Positions 32,271 to 40,276 of a DNA stretch of 64,000 nucleotides are shown here, one piece after another. Below the pieces are notes generated by a model, which was given only the letters and a program-made list of their open reading frames with translations, was not told where the DNA came from and did no database searches. Source of the stretch: Brevundimonas vesicularis NBRC 12165 (lineage in GTDB: Bacteria; Pseudomonadota; Alphaproteobacteria; Caulobacterales; Caulobacteraceae); assembly GCF_001592205.1 (NCBI RefSeq), contig NZ_BCWM01000001.1, forward strand, positions 1 to 64,000, given 5' to 3'. Each line of letters opens with the position of its first letter. Position 1 is the first letter of the stretch. Position numbers and translations under genes: made by a program.

Positions 32271-34297
32271 ACGCTGCGCACCGCTTCCAGCAGGTGGGCC
32301 TCGCCAGGGCCGCGCCCGTTCAGACGCTGGTCCAGAATCTTGGCCACGTTGGTCTTGGCCACGTCGTTCTCGAAGCCGGCGTCCTTGAAGAAGATCATGG
32401 TGGGGGCGACCGGCACCAGTTCTTCGACCCAGTCGGCCATGCCGTCGGCCAGGGCCTCGGCGTCCGCGACCCGCACATCGCCCAGACAGGTCAGCATGAC
32501 GCCACCGCCGAAGGCGTGGACCGTGCGTCCCCCAATTTCGCGCGTTTGGCTGGGCTCGGCCAGGTCGATGCCGCGCTTCAGCAGCAGTTCGACCAGCAGA
32601 TCGTCCTCGGTACGCCCCGGGACCAGGTTGTCGGCGGCGGACAAGAGGTCGGCCTCCAGGTCTGCTCCCGGCTGCCAAGCCTTCAGATTGGAAGCAGCCA
32701 GCTTGTAGACGCGGAAGCCACCGTCGAATGTGGCGCCCGAATGATCCGCCTGTACCTTCGTGGCCGACCGCCGGAGTCGTTCTTTCGTTAGTTCCGCTAT
32801 GTTGCGGGGCCTATCGATCGTGTCGCAGAAGTCGGAGGCCGTCTTCTGATCTTTATTCTCGGGGTCAAGCGGTTCGGGAAGTTGCACCAAAATGTAGCGG
32901 CGCCGACCACTGTCGGCCGCATTCTGGGCCATGACTGCATGGCCTATCGTGCCTGAGCCGGCGAAGAAGTCGAGAATGATCGCGTCCGTACTGGAAGCCA
33001 ATTCTACTAAGCGGGATAGAATGGTCTCTGACTTCGGATTGTCGAAAACGCCTCGGGCCATCATAGTGTCGAGACGTTTTGTCGACGAGCGGCCATCTTC
33101 GTAAATAATAGATCGAAGAAGTTCTGTCACGGTCTTCGCGCGCTTCTTAGGTTTTATGAGTGTTGTTTCGTCCTCACCAAACATGATGTCGCCGTCTGCG
33201 ATCATCCGCTTCATTGTTGCTTCGGGAAAGCGGAAACCTTTCGCGGGTATTTTACAGGTTTTGCCCGTTATTGGGTGTGGCACGGCATAGTGGTATCCAC
33301 CGAATTTCGTGTTGGCCACGTCGCCGTCGTGGAAGACGCCCTTGTCATCCACATTGTCGTAATGGGTTACACCATCCAGTTCATCTTGGTGTTTTCTGAT
33401 CCATGCTCTGAGGGCAGACTGGATTGCGGCGTTGTCAGGACCTATTTCTTTTCGTAGCCGGTCGTGCTCAGCGACTATCCTAGCTGCCTTCTCGCTTGGC
33501 CGCCCCCACGGCCCGACCTCTCCGGCGTCCCGCGCGTACACAAGCATATACTCGTGTTCTGTGGCCACTTGGGTAGGGTTGTTGTCAGTAGCTGTTTGCA
33601 GAACGACAGTGCCAAGAAAGTTCTGCTCACCGAATACTATATTCAACGTGCCTCTAAGATTATCTACTTCTGTTTCATCAATGCTGACGATGATGCATCC
33701 ATCCTTTGTCATGAGATTTCGCGCCAACATGAGTCGCGGCATCATCATGTTGAGCCAATCAGTGTGATAGCGGCCGCTGCTTTCGGAATTTGAGGAGTTG
33801 CGGACGCCTTCGGCATCCCTCTGGCCCGTGCGACGCAGGTAGTTACCCAAGCTGTCTGCGTAGTCATCTGGATAGACAAAATCTTTCCCCGTATTGTACG
33901 GCGGATCGATGTAGATCAGCTTGACCTTTCCGGCGTAACTCTTCTGAAGCAGCTTTAGAACTTCCAGATTGTCGCCTTCGATCATCAGGTTCTTCGTCGT
34001 GTCCCAATCGACACTGTCTTCGGGTGCCGGCAACAGGGTTCCCAAGGACGGGGTCAGGGCCAGACGGCGGGCGCGGCGCTTGCCGTTCCAGTTCAATCCG
34101 TACTTCTCCTCGCCGTCATCGACCGCGTCGCCCAGTAGTTGGCGCAGGGTGTCGAAATCGACGCCGCCCTCGCTGAACGCGTCGGGGAACAGGGCCTTCA
34201 GCGCCTGCACATTGGACGCCACCGGATCGGCGCTCATCGCCTCCGGCTCATCGGCCGTCACGGGCGTGATCGGGGGCAGGGATGTCGGCGATGACAT
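32267..34297 (-). CDS. mod: Type III DNA methyltransferase, Mod subunit
   Basis: This 676-residue adenine methyltransferase and specificity subunit is the partner of Res. The catalytic DPPYN (IYIDPPYNTGKDF) is near residue 132, before the SAM-binding FAGSGT near 450, the beta-class order usual for type III Mod. The sequence between these motifs should contain the target recognition region. The DNA there (about 32.9-33.9 kb) is clearly richer in A and T than the flanks of the same gene, which suggests exchange of the specificity part. It lies 26 nt after the DUF4391 gene and overlaps res by 4 nt. Confidence 0.93.
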   Translation of the reverse strand: MSSPTSLPPITPVTADEPEAMSADPVASNVQALKALFPDAFSEGGVDFDTLRQLLGDAVDDGEEKYGLNWNGKRRARRLALTPSLGTLLPAPEDSVDWDTTKNLMIEGDNLEVLKLLQKSYAGKVKLIYIDPPYNTGKDFVYPDDYADSLGNYLRRTGQRDAEGVRNSSNSESSGRYHTDWLNMMMPRLMLARNLMTKDGCIIVSIDETEVDNLRGTLNIVFGEQNFLGTVVLQTATDNNPTQVATEHEYMLVYARDAGEVGPWGRPSEKAARIVAEHDRLRKEIGPDNAAIQSALRAWIRKHQDELDGVTHYDNVDDKGVFHDGDVANTKFGGYHYAVPHPITGKTCKIPAKGFRFPEATMKRMIADGDIMFGEDETTLIKPKKRAKTVTELLRSIIYEDGRSSTKRLDTMMARGVFDNPKSETILSRLVELASSTDAIILDFFAGSGTIGHAVMAQNAADSGRRRYILVQLPEPLDPENKDQKTASDFCDTIDRPRNIAELTKERLRRSATKVQADHSGATFDGGFRVYKLAASNLKAWQPGADLEADLLSAADNLVPGRTEDDLLVELLLKRGIDLAEPSQTREIGGRTVHAFGGGVMLTCLGDVRVADAEALADGMADWVEELVPVAPTMIFFKDAGFENDVAKTNVAKILDQRLNGRGPGEAHLLEAVRSV

Positions 34298-34323
34298 AGG
34301 TATGGGCTCCGGTCGGTCAGGCG

Positions 34324-35094
34324 TCAGTTCAATCGGGCGACGATGTGGGTGAGCCGTTGTTCAGCCCGCGCCACGTCCCCCGCCAGATCGATACGCCGAT
34401 TCAGTTGCTTTTCAGCCTGGGCGCGCTTGCGCAAGGTCGCGATCTCGCGGACCTGCGCGCCATGCTCGGCCAGGCCCGTGCGCCGGGCCTCTGCCTCTGT
34501 CTCGTTGCGTGGCAGGCGAAAGGTGCCGGTGATCCCGGCGGCCGTCAGGGCTTCGATCCGTTCGGCCCAGCCCTGATGCAGTGTCCACAGGTCGCGCCCG
34601 CCAACCCCGTCCAGCGACAGGCTGGCCAGGAATGCCTTTGTCACCGGGGACTGGTTGGCCGCTACGGTCAGCGACGGCGAGGCCGCCGTCCGCTCGACCA
34701 CCACCCGTTCCGTCTCGCGCTCGTGGCGTCGCTTCAACCCGACGGACAGAACAACCCCGTCCTTCGCCTCGCACAGCAATAGCAGCGGATGGGCGATGGC
34801 CCGGTGGACTACGGTCGTCAGCCGCTCGACCCCCGCCCCCGGCCGCAGCCGCGCCGACATGACCACGATCTGCGGATAGGCTCGGACCTCGTCCTCATAG
34901 GCTGCCAGGCCGACCGACGCGGGCCTGAGCGTACTGCGCCAGTCCAGACGCTCCAGACCGCTGTCCAGCAGACGCTTGTCCGCCGCCGACAAGTCGGCCT
35001 GCTCGTTAAAGACCGTCTTGGGCACCCGCCGGTTGATCGCGGTCGCCGCCGGCAGGGCCAGAGCCTCAAACAGGCGTTCGAGGGTGGCCGTCAT
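34324..35094 (-). CDS. DUF4391-family protein
   Basis: This 256-residue protein starts MTATLERLFEALALP, and its ATG overlaps the helicase stop (ATGA). It looks like DUF4391: an N-terminal part with INRRVPKTVF and LDWRSTLRPASVGL, then an alpha/beta core (QIVVMSARL ... LLLLCEAKDGVVLSVGLKR) and a C-terminal coiled-coil (LRKRAQAEKQLNRRIDLAGDVARAEQRL). The biochemical function is unknown. Such proteins occur between helicase and type III methylase genes in other defence loci, as here. Confidence 0.78.
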   Translation of the reverse strand: MTATLERLFEALALPAATAINRRVPKTVFNEQADLSAADKRLLDSGLERLDWRSTLRPASVGLAAYEDEVRAYPQIVVMSARLRPGAGVERLTTVVHRAIAHPLLLLCEAKDGVVLSVGLKRRHERETERVVVERTAASPSLTVAANQSPVTKAFLASLSLDGVGGRDLWTLHQGWAERIEALTAAGITGTFRLPRNETEAEARRTGLAEHGAQVREIATLRKRAQAEKQLNRRIDLAGDVARAEQRLTHIVARLN

Positions 35095-38000
35095 GCGGTG
35101 CCGGGCCGTTCCAGCACCGCGAACCACCCGACGACCTCCCAGTCGTCCATGCCCGCGAAGCCGGCGGGATCGGCCAAGTCGCCGGCGCTGAACAGACTGT
35201 CGATGGCGCGCTCCTCGGCCTTGCCCGAGACGGCCGCGACGGCGGCGGCCAAGGCGTCCTGCCACGGGTTCATGACGCGGCCCTGCCGGGTCATTGCATC
35301 CAGCCGATCCCACGCCGAGTCGTCGGGAGTCTGACCGCAATCAGCCAGATACTTCGTCCGGTCCAGCGCCCGCTTGGCCTGGCTCGGCGTCAGCAGCATC
35401 TCGCCATCTGGCCCGACATGGACGACGACATGGGGCCGCAGCGGATCGTTCGGCGACAGGGCCGCCAGCGCCTTTGGCGTCTCGGCGCGCAGGCAGAAGA
35501 TCGCACCGGCGGGCACCTCATCATCAGCCCACACCGCCGCGTGCGCCGTTAGCGGCAGTAAGGCCAAGGCCTCGCGCGCTTCCGGCTTCAGCGCGGCGAA
35601 GTCGGCGCGCAGATCGTTCAAGGTCATGTCAGCGATCGACACACCCGATGACAGGTCTTCCAGATCGATGACCGTGGTCTGAAGCGCCTCAAGCTGGCGA
35701 CGGCGATAGTCGAGGTCGTTCATCACGTCGCCGGACGAAGGCTCGATGATGTTCTCCTCGCCGGTGGCCGAGACGTCGAGCAGTTTCATCCGGCCCGAGA
35801 CCCGCTTCTCCAGTCCGATGTACGTGTCCAGATCGACGTTGGGCCAGAAGTTGACCAACTGGATCGTGTCGTTGATTGAGCCAATCCGGTCGATCCGTCC
35901 GAACCGCTGGACGATCCGCACCGGGTTCCAGTGGATGTCGTAGTTGATCAGGCAGTCGCAATCCTGAAGGTTCTGGCCCTCGCTGATAACGTCGGTGGCG
36001 ATCAGCAGGTCGATCTCGCCTTCTTCGGCGAGGTCGTCGGGCCGTCCCTTCGAGCGAGGCGAGAAGGCGGTGAGGATCGACCCCAGGTCCGAGCGAAGGC
36101 CCTTCACCATTGAGCGGTTGCCACCGGAGCCGGTGACCAAAGCGGTGTTCATGCCGCCGGATCGGGTCAGTTCCTCGTAAAGATACCGCGCCGTGTCAGC
36201 GAAGGCGGTGAATACGATGATCTTGCGGTTGCCGGCGTTGAATGGCACCGCGACCTTCTCGGCTATGTAGGCCCGCAATCGCGCCAGCTTAGCGTCGCGT
36301 TCGGGGATGATCGTCTCGGCGTCGATTAGCATGGCGGCGAGACCGGCGCGATCTTCTTCGAGGTCCTGGCGCCAGCGCACCCGGTCGGCGTCGGCCAGCA
36401 GCACTCGGACACGCCGCCCGACCGCCAGGACCTCGAAAAGCGGATCATCCAAATCGAGGTCGTCGATAGACGGTTCGTCCAGAGCCTCTTCGTGCGCGTC
36501 GATGCGGCCGATCAAGGCATCGACGGACTCAAGCTGACGACGCAGGGTCATCGCGAAACTGGCGACTGAACTTTCCATCCGCTTCAGCAGATTGACGCGA
36601 AGCAGGTGAACCAGGCTCTCCTCGCGGTCCAACTGGCTGAACACGCCGCCTCCGCCCCGGACCTGCTGGCTGTATTTCTCGTCGTAGGCCTGCTTCTTCG
36701 AATCCAGCACGTAGCGGAGCGGGGCATAAACGGCGAGGTTCAGCCGCCGGATCGCATTGTTGATCTCGCCGATTGGGGGGAAGCCGCCCTCGGTGTCGAC
36801 ATCGGCCTTAATGTTCAAGGGTGGCAGGCGCGTGGGGAACCGGCCGGTCTCGCTGGTGCCGTAGTAGCGCTCGACGTGCTTGCGGCTGCGTGCGATCGTC
36901 ATCAAGTCCAGCAGCCGGAAGTAGTCGAACCCGAGCATGTCCAACAGCCGAGCCGAGGTGCGCCGGGCCTCGGGCATTTCTTGCCAGCGGTTGAACTGCC
37001 CCTGGGCGAAGCGGATCGTGGCTTCGATCGACGGAATGTTCTGGGCAGCCAGGGCGGCGTCATTGCCCTCGGTGGCGAAGGCGATCTGGTTCTTGATGTC
37101 GGCCAAACGATTGTTGACCGGCGTCGCCGACAGCATCAGCACCCGGGTCTTCACCCCAGCCTTGATGATCTGCCGCATCAGTTTGTCGTAACGGCCTTCC
37201 CGATCCTTGTGGGCGGCCCGGTTCCGGAAATTGTGAGACTCGTCGATGACGATCAGGTCGTAGTTGCCCCAGTTAACGTGGCTCAGATCGATGTCCCCTG
37301 ACATGCCGCCGTCGCGGGACAGGTCGGTGTGGTTCAGAACGTCGTAGTTGAAGCGGTCGCCAGCCAGAGAGTTGCGTCGGTCATTGGCCTTCCACAGGGT
37401 CCAGTTGTCCCTCAGCCGCTTCGGACAGAGCACCAGAACGCGGTCGTTGCGCAGTTCGTGATACTTGATGACCGCTAAGGCCTCGAACGTCTTACCCAAG
37501 CCGACGCTGTCAGCGATGATGCAGCCGCCATAGCGTTGCAGCTTGTCGATCGCGCCGACCACGCCGTCTCGCTGGAAGCGGTAGAGTTTCGCCCAGACCG
37601 TGGTGTCGCGGATGCCGGTCGCGGACCGCACGATCCGCTCTTCGTCCAGCGCCTCGCCCATCTCGTTGAACAGGGCGTCGAGGATACGTAGGTGGACTTC
37701 GGATGCCGAACGGCGGTCGGCAACACGGGTCAGGCGCTTCAGGAAATCATCCCGGCCATCCGGCTTGTCGCCCAGGGTCCGCCACTGCTCCTCAAACCAA
37801 GACGCCAGAGTCGTCAGTTCGGTGGGCGTCTCCGCCGTCTGAAGCAGGCTGAATGGGTAGGCGGGCGTGACTCCTAGCCCGGGGGTGGTGATCGAGCAGG
37901 ACCCGACCATGGCGAGCGTGGGCAGGCCGTCGACGTCGCGCAACATGAAAGCAGACTGCGGCACCCGACTTTGGGCGACCCGGACCTGGGCGCTCGACAT

Positions 38001-38267
38001 CCAGCGCGCCGCATCGCCCGCCAGCCGACGGGCAGTTAGGCCGTTGCGCAGAAAGCGGTCTGATCGGCCGCCCAGCATGCTTTCCGAAAGCACGGTGTCG
38101 GCGGACAGCAGCAGGCGCAGGGGCAGGCCGCGCGGCAGCGCGCCTTGCAGCGTCGAGAGGCCGAAGATCGAGATGCCTGAACTGACGGCGCTGGCGTCAG
38201 CGGTCGCGGGTGCGGCCTCGATCTGATCGATGGCGCGATCAGTGCCTCGATTAGAAATGATCTTCAC
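35091..38267 (-). CDS. SNF2-type DEAD/DEAH helicase with PLD-like N-terminus
   Basis: This 1058-residue protein is an SF2 helicase or translocase. Walker A is ADSVGLGKTFEALAVI near 255, the DExH box VIDESHNF is near 350, and the C-terminal helicase lobe has DVISEGQNLQDCDCLINYD and VQRFGRIDRIGS. The N-terminal 200 residues (IFGLSTLQGALPRGLPLRLLLS) resemble the phospholipase-D-like domain of related helicases, but I see no HKD catalytic motif. It is co-directional with DUF4391, mod and res. It probably works with the restriction complex on foreign DNA, which is inference. Confidence 0.85.
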   Translation of the reverse strand: MKIISNRGTDRAIDQIEAAPATADASAVSSGISIFGLSTLQGALPRGLPLRLLLSADTVLSESMLGGRSDRFLRNGLTARRLAGDAARWMSSAQVRVAQSRVPQSAFMLRDVDGLPTLAMVGSCSITTPGLGVTPAYPFSLLQTAETPTELTTLASWFEEQWRTLGDKPDGRDDFLKRLTRVADRRSASEVHLRILDALFNEMGEALDEERIVRSATGIRDTTVWAKLYRFQRDGVVGAIDKLQRYGGCIIADSVGLGKTFEALAVIKYHELRNDRVLVLCPKRLRDNWTLWKANDRRNSLAGDRFNYDVLNHTDLSRDGGMSGDIDLSHVNWGNYDLIVIDESHNFRNRAAHKDREGRYDKLMRQIIKAGVKTRVLMLSATPVNNRLADIKNQIAFATEGNDAALAAQNIPSIEATIRFAQGQFNRWQEMPEARRTSARLLDMLGFDYFRLLDLMTIARSRKHVERYYGTSETGRFPTRLPPLNIKADVDTEGGFPPIGEINNAIRRLNLAVYAPLRYVLDSKKQAYDEKYSQQVRGGGGVFSQLDREESLVHLLRVNLLKRMESSVASFAMTLRRQLESVDALIGRIDAHEEALDEPSIDDLDLDDPLFEVLAVGRRVRVLLADADRVRWRQDLEEDRAGLAAMLIDAETIIPERDAKLARLRAYIAEKVAVPFNAGNRKIIVFTAFADTARYLYEELTRSGGMNTALVTGSGGNRSMVKGLRSDLGSILTAFSPRSKGRPDDLAEEGEIDLLIATDVISEGQNLQDCDCLINYDIHWNPVRIVQRFGRIDRIGSINDTIQLVNFWPNVDLDTYIGLEKRVSGRMKLLDVSATGEENIIEPSSGDVMNDLDYRRRQLEALQTTVIDLEDLSSGVSIADMTLNDLRADFAALKPEAREALALLPLTAHAAVWADDEVPAGAIFCLRAETPKALAALSPNDPLRPHVVVHVGPDGEMLLTPSQAKRALDRTKYLADCGQTPDDSAWDRLDAMTRQGRVMNPWQDALAAAVAAVSGKAEERAIDSLFSAGDLADPAGFAGMDDWEVVGWFAVLERPGTA

Positions 38268-38313
38268 GAGAAGGCGGCCGATGACATCAGCGGCAAAAGT
38301 CTAGGCAAACCCG

Positions 38314-38979
38314 TCAATCCTCGGCCCCTTCAGGAGGTTTGAAAAAAATTGCGAAAACTAGTGTCTGGTATAGATTCCAAAGAAAACTTTTCAGAAGCAG
38401 CATAGAAAACAAGGCGTACGACGCAATCATAACGCCTATCATCGCAGCGGCAATATCTACAATATTGTTATAGTCATCATAGAACGTCTCTGCGAGCCAC
38501 CAAAGTGGCGAGTGCGGAGCTGCTAAAAATGCAACAGCTACACTTCCGGTCAGGAAGATAATGTAGTGGGCGAAAATGTAGAGAAAATTGTAGAAAACAA
38601 ACTTGAATTCAGAAATGGATCGTCCCTTCGCCTTGTAACGAGCCATATATCTGAACAGCTCCGGCCGTGTCACAGTGGCGAATACAGAAAATCCGGCGAT
38701 TAAAAAGCCAAGAATTGCAACTGCGATATTTGATCCAAGCGCAGCCCACTGCTGAACTAACCGGGCAGTGTCGCCAGCACTCGCGAGCACGCCGTAATAG
38801 GCGGCCCCCGCCACGCCGATCAGTCCAAGCGCGAAGGTGGCGGCGAAAATTGCCAAGTCGCCGGCATTTCCAACCACTCCGAAAGATGCCCTCAAGATCG
38901 CAATCAGGCCGGTGTCCTGCGTTGCGTCCCTGCGCCAGTCCGGTACTTCCTGAACGTCCGATGCTTTAGGCTTCGCCAT
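38314..38979 (-). CDS. Membrane protein of unknown function with about four transmembrane helices (221 aa)
   Basis: I do not recognise the family. After a polar N-terminus (about 40 residues) come hydrophobic segments at roughly 40-65, 80-105, 128-152 and 172-198, ending in a short cytoplasmic tail. The DNA is visibly AT-richer than the chromosome, with unusual codons, consistent with foreign origin. It overlaps the preceding 335-aa gene by 14 nt, so the two are almost certainly made together. A small four-helix membrane protein coupled to a cytosolic partner is a recurrent arrangement in phage-defence systems, for example Kiwa. Confidence 0.72.
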   Translation of the reverse strand: MAKPKASDVQEVPDWRRDATQDTGLIAILRASFGVVGNAGDLAIFAATFALGLIGVAGAAYYGVLASAGDTARLVQQWAALGSNIAVAILGFLIAGFSVFATVTRPELFRYMARYKAKGRSISEFKFVFYNFLYIFAHYIIFLTGSVAVAFLAAPHSPLWWLAETFYDDYNNIVDIAAAMIGVMIASYALFSMLLLKSFLWNLYQTLVFAIFFKPPEGAED

Positions 38980-39973
38980 CGCCCGCCACCATTTCTGATA
39001 TAGCGGATGCTCTTTCGTCCGAGACCGCAGGCCTAGATATATGGTTCCGCGCCACTAGTTCTTTGAATTTGGTAAGGAGGCCTGCCGCTTTGTCCCTGAC
39101 GCCGCCCGCGAGGTGGTCGATAACGGCGGTAACTGAAAAACTCTCATTCTCGCCGACGAGCCGGTCGCCCTGAAGGTCAACTCCTGCGAGGCGGATGGTT
39201 TCGTTAGCGCCGTCTGTTGCCTGATCCAGAGCTTTGGCTGCCCCGTCCTTATCCAAGCCTTGGTTGTCTTGGGCCGAAATAACGGTCTTTTTCGCTTTGA
39301 GTATGTCGGAGAACGCTTCTGCACTCTCGATGAGGGAGGCAGTTGTGGGTTCATCGTTCTTTCGGTGGACGATGATGTCCACCCTCTGAAGTGTGGCGTA
39401 GCGCTTAATGAAGTCGGCGAGGCGATCGCTGTTCGTGATCGGAACAACGCTCAGGGTTGGGACAGGATATTTTTCCTTAAGTGCCTTTCTGAACGCGCGC
39501 TTTCCCGGTCCCTCAAAAGCCGCATAAGACGCGTCAACGAAGTCGCGATGCTTTCGAGTGAGGAAGCGGTCCATCGTAGATTGAAATGAACCTATACTCG
39601 GAGCGTGCCGGGTTTCGGCAAAGTAAATAAGGCGGTGGTCTTTCAGAAGGAGGACGAAGAACGCCGATGGTGAAGTCTCAAGAGATGCCTCATCGGCTAC
39701 TAGCTGGCCCGTTTTCGCATCAAACACTTGTTCCCGAGTCAGGACGGTGTCGCGTACAAATTGCCCCGCAAGTGCGGGTTCGGGGGCCTCGCCGGCTCCG
39801 GCAAGAGTCTCAAAAAGTTCAACGTCGAGCAGGTGGAAGCTAGAGCCGTATGCTTCGCGCACCATCGTGTCGTCGGTGAACGCCGGAAGTACAACCTCTT
39901 TCAGGAGGTCCGCCATGTTGAGACCGCCAAACTTGCAGATGAAGTTCGCGAACAGCGCTTGGTGTTGTCTCAT
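38966..39973 (-). CDS. Unrecognised cytosolic protein of a two-gene module (335 aa)
   Basis: I cannot assign a family. The sequence has no signal or membrane segment and looks like a mixed alpha/beta protein: FFVLLLKDHRLIYFAETRHAP near 110, TLSVVPITNSDRLADFIKRYATLQRVDIIVHRK in the middle, and a helical C-terminus. No nuclease, ATPase or nucleotidyltransferase motif stands out. The start may be 39973 (GGGGGG before ATG) or MADLLKEV at 39916. It is the first of six co-directional genes and overlaps the membrane-protein gene by 14 nt. Its size and pairing recall KwaB of Kiwa, but I cannot show homology. Confidence 0.7.
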   Translation of the reverse strand: MRQHQALFANFICKFGGLNMADLLKEVVLPAFTDDTMVREAYGSSFHLLDVELFETLAGAGEAPEPALAGQFVRDTVLTREQVFDAKTGQLVADEASLETSPSAFFVLLLKDHRLIYFAETRHAPSIGSFQSTMDRFLTRKHRDFVDASYAAFEGPGKRAFRKALKEKYPVPTLSVVPITNSDRLADFIKRYATLQRVDIIVHRKNDEPTTASLIESAEAFSDILKAKKTVISAQDNQGLDKDGAAKALDQATDGANETIRLAGVDLQGDRLVGENESFSVTAVIDHLAGGVRDKAAGLLTKFKELVARNHISRPAVSDERASAISEMVAGDGEA

Positions 39974-40144
39974 GAGCCCCCCTGGCCAAACTTGTAGAAG
40001 CTGCGGCTGCGAGAGGCAACGAGCAGCACTCTTGCGCTGTCCGGAACCTGGAAAAGCTGACCTAGAGTCGGACTGCCAGGCCCACGTTTCTGGGGGTATA
40101 TCGGGGGGGCAAAGCTGGCCTTTTTGGCCAACCGCTTGAAAAGG

Positions 40145-40191
40145 ATGGTGGACGCGACAGGGATTGAACCTGTGACCCCCTCGGTGTGAAC
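40145..40191. repeat. Right attachment repeat within tRNA-Val
   Basis: This exact 47-bp match to 22856-22902 covers the tRNA-Val 3' half. The tRNA gene remains intact here, as is usual for integrases that use tRNA 3' ends. Confidence 0.93.
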
Positions 40192-40220
40192 GAGGTGCTC
40201 TCCCGCTGAGCTACGCGTCC
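40146..40220 (-). tRNA. tRNA-Val (CAC anticodon)
   Basis: The 75-nt cloverleaf has acceptor stem GGACGCG/CGCGTCC, anticodon stem CCTCG/CGAGG with loop TTCACAC (anticodon CAC), T arm ACAGG-TTCAATC-CCTGT, discriminator A and an encoded CCA. It is the integration target of the island to its left. Confidence 0.95.
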
Positions 40221-40276
40221 TTGCCTTGCGGAGGCGGCGACATAGCCCGGTCGCCGGCCCCGCGCAAGCGCCTGTT

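Larger units (their letters stand above)
22856..40191. mobile_element. 17.3-kb genomic island integrated in tRNA-Val(CAC)
   Basis: The element is bounded by perfect 47-bp direct repeats (22856-22902 and 40145-40191). The right copy is the 3' part of an intact tRNA-Val gene; the left copy is only a fragment of it. Inside are a tyrosine integrase with an excisionase-like gene, a serine recombinase operon, an AbiE toxin-antitoxin pair, a MerR-like regulator and six co-directional genes that include type III restriction-modification. No transfer or replication genes were seen, so it is a defence-type integrative island rather than a self-transmissible element. Confidence 0.9.

Noticed and set aside
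32271..32678. N-terminal extension of Res upstream of MKLRFESD
   Set aside because: It lies inside mod and reads as low-complexity Arg/Gly; the coupled start at 32270 matches the family.
38314..39973. Calling the two-gene module Kiwa
   Set aside because: Only size and topology agree; I could not identify KwaA or KwaB sequence motifs by eye.
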